Of a stretch of DNA of 11,556 nt, positions 6,479 to 11,556 are shown one piece after another. The stretch spans positions 1 to 11,556 of the forward strand of contig JBKPCR010000152.1 of the NCBI GenBank assembly GCA_046727435.1. Reading direction: 5' to 3'. The stretch is from CAVPRW01 sp046727435 [NCBI: bacterium] (GTDB lineage Bacteria > Tectomicrobia > Entotheonellia > J063). A program made the position numbers and the translations under genes. Numbering within the stretch: position 1 is the first letter of the stretch; each line of letters begins with the position of its first letter. Below the pieces are notes generated by a model. The model was not told the DNA's origin and did no database searches. It saw nothing but the letters and a program-made list of their open reading frames with translations.

Positions 6479-6889
6479 ATGCTGGTTCCTTTTGGCACCA
6501 AAGTGGTCGACATCGATGGTAAGGCCGTTGGTTCGCTCAAGCACCTGGTATTCGATCCTCAAACCCGCCAGGTTGTAGGCTTCGTGGTCCATCATGGGTT
6601 ACTGCATCGCCTAGAGGTAGTTGTGCCGCTGAGCAAAGTGGCAGCTTTCGGGGAGGAAGTGCGGCTGGCACTCCACGCTGACGAGATCGATAACCTTCAG
6701 CTCTTTCACGCGCCGCATTTTCAGGTCATGCCCGATCACTGGGAAATGCCCCTCGGTTTCGACCAGCGCGACTTCTTTCTCGTGGGCGGCTTGGGCTGGG
6801 GGCGATCTCCCGTTCGAGACGACTTCGCCCACCATGTCGGGAACACCGCACTTCATCGTCGACCCAGCGCCTGCCGAGGACCAGGATGA
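6479..6889 (+). CDS. PRC-barrel domain protein, N-terminal part (frameshifted)
   Basis: The frame begins at ATG 6479 with AGGAGGG at 6466-6472. Residues 1 to about 75 are a PRC-barrel: VPFGTKVVDIDGKAVGSLKH, FDPQTRQVVGFVVHHG and LEVVVPLSKVAAF, followed by a linker HFQVMPDHWEMPLGFDQRDFFLVGG (80-104). PRC-barrels are small beta-barrels found in photosynthetic reaction centre H subunits, RimM and many stress or envelope-related proteins; the role here is unknown. After about residue 104 the frame turns into arginine- and histidine-rich sequence with no family character, while the neighbouring frame (+1) reads WAGGDLPFETTSPTMSGTPHF straight into the next coding stretch. The natural product is therefore probably a protein of about 214 residues over 6479-7124 with one extra base near 6785-6800. 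Confidence 0.75.
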   Translation: MLVPFGTKVVDIDGKAVGSLKHLVFDPQTRQVVGFVVHHGLLHRLEVVVPLSKVAAFGEEVRLALHADEIDNLQLFHAPHFQVMPDHWEMPLGFDQRDFFLVGGLGWGRSPVRDDFAHHVGNTALHRRPSACRGPG

Positions 6890-7124
6890 GCTGGACGTCG
6901 CTGCCGGCACGCACGTCTATGATAGCGCTGGGCAGCGGGTGGGAGATGTCGAGTCTGTGGAATTCGATCAGGTCTCCGGGAAGATCAGCCGCATCACCAT
7001 CACGCGCGGCTTTCTGTTCCACACCGAGGTGACGATTCCGGCCAGCATGATCGGCACGATCAGCGACCGCATTGCCCTCAACATCGACGCCGAGACTGTG
7101 AAAAGCCTCGAGCCCAGTAGGTAA
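6834..7124 (+). CDS. PRC-barrel domain protein, C-terminal part (frameshifted)
   Basis: The frame gives 96 residues from ATG 6834. Residues 19-95 form a second PRC-barrel: ELDVAAGTHVYDSAGQRVGDV, FDQVSGKISRITITRG, HTEVTIPASMI, then DRIALNIDAETVKSLE. The N-domain of the preceding gene has the same order of motifs, so the intact protein would be a tandem two-barrel protein. No ribosome binding site precedes this ATG and the same frame is open without a stop upstream to the Gly-rich stretch near 6790, so an independent start is unlikely; it is more plausibly the 3' half of the gene starting at 6479. The MFS transporter gene follows 42 bases later and is probably in the same operon. Confidence 0.7.
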   Translation: MSGTPHFIVDPAPAEDQDELDVAAGTHVYDSAGQRVGDVESVEFDQVSGKISRITITRGFLFHTEVTIPASMIGTISDRIALNIDAETVKSLEPSR

Positions 7125-7166
7125 GCACAGCTGATGTGACCACATAGGCTAGAATGGAGTCGAGCT

Positions 7167-8558
7167 ATGGCTTTCTTGAACGCTCTCGCGGGTGCGCTTC
7201 GATCGCGCTCACCGATGCAACCTACTGGCGCTGCGAGCCCGTCCATGGAGACGACCTCCGCTACTGTGTCCACTGGAGCGAGGGAAGGCGGTCCACCACC
7301 GACCACAGGCACGCCGGGGAACAGTACCCCCACGACGGAAGAAGAGCAGGAACCCAGCAAACATGAGAAGAATTTGATGCTCCATCTGAGCAACGTTTCT
7401 CATGCCGTCAATCATTTCCAGAACCAGATGATGACCATGTTGTGGCCATACATTATAGCCGAGCTTGGTATGAGCTATATCCAGGTGGGCGTCCTCTCGG
7501 CGATTTCCGGAACCGTCAATAGCATCTGCCAGGGCGCGTACGGGTTCTTAACGCCCTTCATCTCCCGCTGTAAGGTCCTCGGATTGGGCAATGTCGGCAT
7601 CGCGCTGGGGACGCTGATGAGCGGTCTGGCCGGCTCTTATCCCATGCTGATCGTGGCCCGGGGCGTCGCCGCTATTAGCTCCAGTGCCCAGCACCCGGTG
7701 GGCTACAGCATCCTCGCCAGCTATTTCCCGAAAAACCGCGGTGCCGTGATCGCGCTGAACACAAGTATATCGAACGTGGGCACGTTAATCGCGACACCCC
7801 TCGCGACCGCTCTGCTACTAGTCATGAGCTGGCGGGCAATCTTTATGGTGGTCTCTCTTGCCAGCCTCATCATGGGTCTCATCTTCTTCTTCTTCCGAGA
7901 TTATGGGGCGCCGAGCCGCGTGGGGTCTGGGAGGACTCGACTTGTCCAGGGTTTCAGGAGCTACCGGCGCGTGCTGAAGAATCGCAATATGGTGCTCATC
8001 GCCCTGGTGTTCATGGTCGGCGGCGCCGGCCGTGACGGTGGGGTGAACCATATCTACTTTGCGCCGCACCTCGCCAACGATTTCGGCTATTCAGCGCTGA
8101 TGGTTGGCACCTTGATGACTGCGATCAGCATTGGCAGCATTGTGGGTCCCATCGTTTTCGGGTGGCTCTCCGATAAGTTGAGCCGCACGCGCATGCTGCA
8201 GGTGTCTCTGGCGCTGTCCTGCATCGGCTCTCTATGGGTGGCCCATCTAGGGCCAAGTGCAGTAGTGCTATTTAGCAGCCTCCTACTCTATAGCGCCTTC
8301 ACCTCGTCGCGAGGTCCCCAGACCCAGGCCATCATCGCTGATTCTACCACTGACGAAGACCGAGACGCGGCCTTTAGCACGTATTTCCTGTTGGGTTTTC
8401 TCTCCCAGCCGTTCTGGGTACTGGTCACAGGATACCTCATGGACAAAGCTGGATTCGCGTCCGCGCTGACGGTGCTGAGCACAACGTATATCCTAGGGAT
8501 CGTGATTCTGTGTTTCGTGCGCGATGAGCGAACACCAGAGAGGAAACCGGCCGCATGA
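7167..8558 (+). CDS. MFS transporter with a long low-complexity N-terminal extension
   Basis: A 463-residue major facilitator superfamily protein in the inner membrane, with about twelve hydrophobic helices from residue 90 on. HLSNVSHAVNHFQNQMM (73-89) leading into LWPYIIAELGMSYIQVGVLSAI resembles the start of fosmidomycin-resistance-like MFS members, and GWLSDKLSRTR (332-342) is the MFS loop motif between helices 8 and 9. The cargo cannot be inferred. The start at ATG 7167 has GGAG at 7156-7159 seven bases upstream. Residues 10-66 are rich in Ser, Thr, Pro and Gly and end with an acidic TTEEEQEPSKHEKN, probably a disordered cytoplasmic tail; a later start such as Met71 (7377) would give a conventional MFS length but has a weaker site. 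It probably shares a transcript with the PRC-barrel gene. Confidence 0.85.
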   Translation: MAFLNALAGALRSRSPMQPTGAASPSMETTSATVSTGAREGGPPPTTGTPGNSTPTTEEEQEPSKHEKNLMLHLSNVSHAVNHFQNQMMTMLWPYIIAELGMSYIQVGVLSAISGTVNSICQGAYGFLTPFISRCKVLGLGNVGIALGTLMSGLAGSYPMLIVARGVAAISSSAQHPVGYSILASYFPKNRGAVIALNTSISNVGTLIATPLATALLLVMSWRAIFMVVSLASLIMGLIFFFFRDYGAPSRVGSGRTRLVQGFRSYRRVLKNRNMVLIALVFMVGGAGRDGGVNHIYFAPHLANDFGYSALMVGTLMTAISIGSIVGPIVFGWLSDKLSRTRMLQVSLALSCIGSLWVAHLGPSAVVLFSSLLLYSAFTSSRGPQTQAIIADSTTDEDRDAAFSTYFLLGFLSQPFWVLVTGYLMDKAGFASALTVLSTTYILGIVILCFVRDERTPERKPAA

Positions 8559-8624
8559 ACATCCTCGCCTAGTCTGCGCTTCCTAAGAGCCTCGCAGCAA
8601 GGATAGAAGGACGGCAACACGCTT

Positions 8625-8645
8625 GTTCCTTGGGCGGCAAGGAAC
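8625..8645. terminator. Perfect hairpin after the MFS gene
   Basis: GTTCCTTG (8625-8632) and CAAGGAAC (8638-8645) form an 8-bp perfect stem around GGCGG, 66 bases after the MFS stop. There is no T-run, so it is terminator-like by position only. Confidence 0.4.
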
Positions 8646-9102
8646 CGTTGGTCGTGCCGTGGATCTATATCCTCGAGCCAGATCCCGGCCACGACCTCTA
8701 CCGCCTTACCCGACTCTGGATGAGTAAACCTTACCAGCAGCGTTCACCTCTGCACACATTCCGAATATGCCGCGTATGCGAGCTCTTCATGGCCTTCTTG
8801 GCAGCTTATGCGTCCCAGCTGTGCGATGCTGCGCAGCGGTGTGCGGGGATAGTATCCATCTAGATCGACTTCCCTCTCCGCCTCCACCTTAAGCTCGCTC
8901 TGAAGCTGCCAGTTGCCATCGGCTGGACCCACCCGATTCAGAAAAGACGAGGCGGAGCGCCAGCTCGATGAGTGGCAGAGATGCGTCAGGGTGTAGTGGC
9001 ATGTGCGGCCTGACGATGCCGGTAGGCAAATGACGTGGCGAAGGTTTGATATGCGAGTGTGGAGCGCAGCCGGCTCGCGCAGCCGGTGGAATCGTACCTC
9101 AA

Positions 9103-9131
9103 TTGACACCCTCCTCCATCCCACGTACACT
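9103..9131 (+). promoter_or_regulatory. Sigma70-like promoter for the secreted hypothetical protein
   Basis: A perfect TTGACA at 9103-9108 is followed, 17 bases on, by TACACT at 9126-9131 (four of six matches). The -10 ends about 70 bases before the chosen ATG at 9201. If used, it makes translation from the upstream ATG at 9003 impossible, which supports the later start. Confidence 0.55.
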
Positions 9132-9200
9132 CGCCCCGCTTCCTTGCTTTCGGGTTGCTTGCCCCCCCTCTTCGGTCCACCACAGAAAGGAGCATGCGCC

Positions 9201-9767
9201 ATGAAGACCACACCGGTCGTCTGCATCAGTCTGACTGCCATGCTGCTCTTGGCCGTGACCTCAGCCGCGCGGGACCCAGCGGGAGCGCTCATCGAGATGG
9301 TACGCGCCGCGACCGAGCGCTTCCGAAACGTCGAGGAGGCGACGGAGGCAGGCGACGCTGACGCCCTCGTGTGCGTCAGCGGACCTGAAGAGGGCGCGAT
9401 GGGCGTCCACTTCGGCAACGCCACGCTGATCGGTGACGGGGAGCTGGACCCGGAGCGTCCTGCAGTGCTCGTGTACGAGCCAAAGAACGGACAGTTGCCC
9501 CTCGTCGCCGTGGCATATCTCGTGATCGCGGCGGACTGGGACGCCAAGCACCCAACGCCGCCGCCATCGCTGCTAGGGCAACTGTTTCATGACAATGGCA
9601 GCCCGAATCGCGATGGCCTCCCGGCGTTTTACGAGCTGCACGTCTGGGCCTGGAAGCATAATCCACACGGGATGTTCACCGATTGGAATCCCAAGGTGTC
9701 GTGCGCGGGATACTCGCCAGAAGCCGCGATGCCAGCCTCGGCAGAGGCGCACGGGGCCGGTCATTGA
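9201..9767 (+). CDS. Exported conserved hypothetical protein
   Basis: A 188-residue protein with a clear signal peptide: KTT, a hydrophobic core VVCISLTAMLLLAVTSA and likely cleavage near residues 22-23, so the mature form is periplasmic or secreted. A charged helix (27-52) precedes the main region. The region 64-168 has the look of a conserved domain: GAMGVHFGN, LDPERPAVLVYEP, LPLVAVAYLVIAADW, GQLFHDNGSPNRDGLPAFYELHVWAWKHNPHGMFTDWNPKVSC. I recognise this HVWAWKHNP..F.DWNP pattern from uncharacterised bacterial proteins but know no function. The clustered His, Trp and Asp and the cysteines at 58 and 168 could bind metal or form a disulfide; that is inference. The frame is open from 9003, but AAGGAG (9187-9192), the promoter and the signal peptide all point to ATG 9201. 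Confidence 0.75.
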   Translation: MKTTPVVCISLTAMLLLAVTSAARDPAGALIEMVRAATERFRNVEEATEAGDADALVCVSGPEEGAMGVHFGNATLIGDGELDPERPAVLVYEPKNGQLPLVAVAYLVIAADWDAKHPTPPPSLLGQLFHDNGSPNRDGLPAFYELHVWAWKHNPHGMFTDWNPKVSCAGYSPEAAMPASAEAHGAGH

Positions 9768-9810
9768 CGTCATCAACCGCGTCAGTCGGGGCCATGGGCG
9801 AGGGCACCGT

Positions 9811-9837
9811 GTCAGACGACGCGCATGCGAGTCTGAC
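9811..9837. terminator. Hairpin downstream of the secreted hypothetical gene
   Basis: GTCAGAC (9811-9817) and GTCTGAC (9831-9837) are perfect reverse complements around a 13-base centre that itself contains GCATGC. It begins 43 bases after the stop and has no T-run. Confidence 0.3.
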
Positions 9838-9912
9838 CGGCGACGGCAGTGGTTGCCTCCACCCGCCTCACCTATGGAATTGTCCCGCAATTGACAGTCG
9901 CGTCGCACGATC

Positions 9913-10188
9913 GGCTTCCCGGTAGTCATTGGGAAATTTTTGGCGGTAAGACTGCTTGAACATTGACGTGGCATGGGCATGTCTCATCTATATATGCTGC
10001 TAACGACTTGACAAGACGATGTTTATTGAGATAAGAAGATGAGACGTCTGCACGAGCTTTCAGCCGCCTTTGGGAGCACTTTCTTCAGGTCTCGTGTAAC
10101 GGTCGTTGGTTAAGACTGCTCATAACTACTTGTAGAGTAAGGCGTAATACCTTAGCGCCAAAAATTTCCCGATGACTACCGGGAAGCC
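9913..10188. mobile_element. MITE-like element, 276 bp, with 38-bp terminal inverted repeats
   Basis: The left end (9913-9950, starting GGCTTCCCGGTAGTCATT) and the right end (10151-10188, ending GACTACCGGGAAGCC) are reverse complements over 38 bases with only two mismatches, at 9930/10171 and 9946/10155. Beyond the repeats complementarity stops abruptly on both sides, as expected for transposon termini. The interior is AT-richer than its surroundings and carries no transposase; the only small frame is a 24-codon one from ATG 10039 to TAA 10113. A 10-base direct repeat TAAGACTGCT occurs at 9947-9956 and 10111-10120. No obvious target-site duplication flanks the ends. This fits a non-autonomous element mobilised by a transposase encoded elsewhere; the family is not recognised. 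The alternative is a very long hairpin with a regulatory role. Confidence 0.65.
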
Positions 10189-10207
10189 CTCTCCCGCTAG
10201 GAGAGGG
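10187..10207. terminator. Hairpin between the MITE-like element and the lipoprotein gene
   Basis: CCCTCTCC (10187-10194) and GGAGAGGG (10200-10207) form a perfect 8-bp stem with the loop CGCTA. It lies 14 bases past the lipoprotein stop on the minus strand, a natural place for a terminator, although no T-run follows. Its bases also resemble the common CCCTCTCC/GGAGAGGG intergenic palindrome. Confidence 0.45.
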
Positions 10208-10221
10208 TGGTTTAAGGGGTG

Positions 10222-10572
10222 TCAGGGCTGCGCGACTTCTCGGCACGTCGCCACGTCAATCGTCTCGCACAGCTTCAAGCTGCCAGGGCAGGCTATCATG
10301 GAGCCCCAGGAGGGAATCTCCCAGGCCTTCTCGAGCCAGGTCACGTGCTGCGCCGTGGCCTCGACATTCAGATAGGCCATGCAGTGCGTCTCGGGATACG
10401 CTTTCGACAACCAGGCCTCCGGCCGCTCCAGCGTGGGCTGGGGTGTCAAGCGGGCATTGATGACCTGCGGCCGATGCCCCGCACACCCCACCAGCAGCAG
10501 GGCGCCCAGCGGCACCAGAGGCACGAGTGAGCGCAGGCGGGTAAGGCTGGGGCGTTGATGGATTGCTGGCAT
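10222..10572 (-). CDS. Small cysteine-containing lipoprotein of unknown function
   Basis: A 116-residue minus-strand protein. It has a lipoprotein signal: RLRSLVPLVPLGALLLVGC, where LVGC at 27-30 is the lipobox and Cys30 the lipidated residue, so the mature protein is anchored to a membrane facing the periplasm. The mature part (31-116) has four more cysteines (64, 95, 102, 110), which could form two disulfides. Residues 60-95 read YPETHCMAYLNVEATAQHVTWLEKAW with no family I recognise. The start at 10572 was chosen over the longer frame to 10803 because AGGAGG (10584-10579) lies seven bases upstream and the signal sequence begins there. It appears to be a single-gene unit; a weak promoter candidate (TTGACC at 10709-10704, poor -10) lies upstream. 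Confidence 0.75.
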   Translation of the reverse strand: MPAIHQRPSLTRLRSLVPLVPLGALLLVGCAGHRPQVINARLTPQPTLERPEAWLSKAYPETHCMAYLNVEATAQHVTWLEKAWEIPSWGSMIACPGSLKLCETIDVATCREVAQP

Positions 10573-11265
10573 AGGATACCCTCCTATCAGGGGTTCCTCT
10601 CGGGGGTTCGCGTCGGGGCAGGCTGCAGATAGGACGCAACCCCAAGCCCGGCCGTCGCCGGACCTGTTGCCCCCAGAGCACCCTACAGCGGTATGCCCCG
10701 CGGGGTCAATACCACGTTCGGGGGAAGCATTGCCGTCGCATCGGCTTGTGGGTGGGTGAATCGAACCCTGCTGTTCATGGCTGACCATCGCAAACCTCGT
10801 CATGATTTCCTTGAGGCCTGTGCGGAGTTAACCGACCTTGTTTGGTAAACATCAGCTCGACGAGCAACCATGCGGCGTCACGGCATGATGAGCCCTCAAC
10901 GCGTGGGAGGCCAAGCATTAATATCCAAAGACTTACGGCAATCTAACACGCTCGGCCTAAATGGGGCTACGGCAGGGACGCTGCGATGAGACGCCATAAC
11001 TCACGCAGCGCAGGAATTTCCATGACACATTTTGGTTCCAGCAGTTTCCCGGTAAAATAGGCCCCCAACCCCATTTTGTCCCTGTCATTCTGCCGGAATA
11101 TTGCAGGTTCTGTCTATTAGGCGAAATCGTTCAAGCGACCAGAACAACAATCCTCGTCAGGGCATCGTTCGGCAGCGGCCGTGTGATGGGACCTCTGGTT
11201 TCAACAGGCGCTGGAGCGCATCTCGTCCGGCATGGCATCGACGGCACACCGCAGGAGGCATTCCA
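10573..11265. other. 693-base intergenic region between divergent genes
   Basis: It separates the minus-strand lipoprotein from the plus-strand globin and should hold both promoters. For the lipoprotein, TTGACC (10709-10704) abuts a perfect CCCCGCGGGG palindrome (10696-10705). For the globin, TAAAAT at 11053-11058 is a -10 candidate with a poor -35. A stem GCTGCG.TGAG (10980-10990) with CTCACGCAGC (11000-11009), one bulged A, is also present. No frame here looks coding. Confidence 0.4.
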
Positions 11266-11556
11266 ATGGCCACATCGAGTCATCCCACGTTGTACGAGCG
11301 GCTGGGCGGTGTCTATAGCATCGCCACCGTCGTGGACGACCTCATCGACCGGGTCATGGACGACCCCCGCTTGAATGCGAACCCACGCGTCGATGAGGCG
11401 CATCATCGGGTCTCAGCCGCCGGCTTCAAATACCTCGTCACCGAAATGGTCTGCTGGGCGAGCGGGGGGCCCCAGCAGTATAGCGGACGCTCGATGCGGG
11501 AGTCGCACCAAGATCTCCGGATTACCGCGGCCGAGTGGGACGCCTTCCTGGACGAC
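11266..11556 (+). CDS. Group 1 truncated hemoglobin (3' end outside the window)
   Basis: The first 97 residues of a group 1 (TrHbN-like) truncated globin, a small heme protein that in characterised members handles oxygen or detoxifies nitric oxide. Typical features are LYERLGGVYSIATVVDDLIDRVM (9-31), DPRLNANP (33-40), FKYLVTEMVCWASGGPQQYSGRSM (54-77) and the F-helix SHQDLRIT with His81 as the likely proximal heme ligand. In classical members helix B reads DFY with a tyrosine at B10; here it reads DLI, so the polar distal residue expected there is absent if the alignment holds. AGGAGG at 11253-11258 lies seven bases before ATG 11266. The sequence runs off the window at DAFLDD, with perhaps 25-40 residues missing. 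Confidence 0.88.
   Translation, partial: MATSSHPTLYERLGGVYSIATVVDDLIDRVMDDPRLNANPRVDEAHHRVSAAGFKYLVTEMVCWASGGPQQYSGRSMRESHQDLRITAAEWDAFLDD

Larger units (their letters stand above)
8559..9200. other. 642-base region without a confident gene
   Basis: It contains a hairpin at 8625-8645 and the promoter at 9103-9131. A minus-strand frame ending in TGA at 8744-8746 has plausible protein-like composition over its last 60 or so codons (ending GHEELAYAAYSECVQR), but it lacks a good start and its upstream part is antisense to the next gene, so it may be a decayed coding remnant. A plus-strand frame at 8630-8863 opens with a TTG inside the hairpin and has no ribosome binding site. Confidence 0.4.
9768..10221. 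other. 454-base intergenic region carrying a hairpin and a MITE-like element
   Basis: No confident gene. It contains a hairpin at 9811-9837, the inverted-repeat element 9913-10188, and a second hairpin at 10187-10207 that touches the element's right end. Confidence 0.5.

Noticed and set aside
9003-9200. N-terminal extension of the secreted protein to ATG 9003
   Set aside because: A promoter (9103-9131), a ribosome binding site and a signal peptide all place the true start at 9201.
8744-9547. 267-codon minus-strand frame
   Set aside because: Its first two thirds are antisense to the secreted protein gene at 9201-9767 and have shadow-like Ser/Arg/Pro-rich composition; no ribosome binding site.
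10573-10803. N-terminal extension of the lipoprotein frame to 10803
   Set aside because: It would bury the signal sequence and lipobox, and the strong AGGAGG precedes the start at 10572.
11131-11406. 91-codon minus-strand frame
   Set aside because: Largely antisense to the globin gene start and its ribosome binding site.

Overview
The window is GC-rich bacterial DNA with AGGAGG-type ribosome binding sites and several sigma70-like promoters. No rRNA, tRNA, CRISPR array or intact transposase was seen. No gene fixes the taxon. The mix of families (short-chain chromate transporter, AXE1-type esterase, PRC-barrel protein, MFS pump, group 1 truncated globin) would suit a soil or sediment bacterium from a poorly cultivated lineage, but that is only an impression.

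Layout. 1-599: the tail of an upstream gene overlaps a short-chain ChrA chromate transporter by ATGA. 631-1656: an AXE1-like alpha/beta hydrolase has its own promoter and a terminator hairpin. 1742-2756 is a small accessory patch: a Phd/YefM antitoxin and RelE/ParE toxin pair, with two adjacent palindromes over and just after the -10 box, followed by a TIR-domain gene that loses its family resemblance about two thirds of the way through. 2953-4023 (minus strand): ribonuclease Z with a clear promoter, followed by an unannotated 28-codon single-helix peptide whose Shine-Dalgarno overlaps the rnz stop codon. 3960-4893 is a long gene-poor stretch with a degenerate repeat and a strong dyad. 4894-6060: an exported transglutaminase-like cysteine protein. 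6353-8558: a promoter, a two-domain PRC-barrel gene apparently split by a one-base frameshift, then an MFS transporter 42 bases downstream. 9103-9767: an exported conserved protein of unknown function behind a TTGACA promoter. 9913-10188: a 276-bp MITE-like element with 38-bp terminal inverted repeats. 10222-10572 (minus strand): a small cysteine-containing lipoprotein. 11266 to the end: the N-terminal 97 residues of a group 1 truncated hemoglobin.

Most genes look like independent short transcription units. The supported couplings are the upstream partial gene with ChrA, antitoxin with toxin, rnz with the micropeptide, and PRC-barrel with MFS. I found no convincing new multi-gene system. The most worthwhile novelties are the rnz-coupled micropeptide, the MITE-like element, the tandem palindromes at the toxin-antitoxin promoter and the broken TIR gene beside it.
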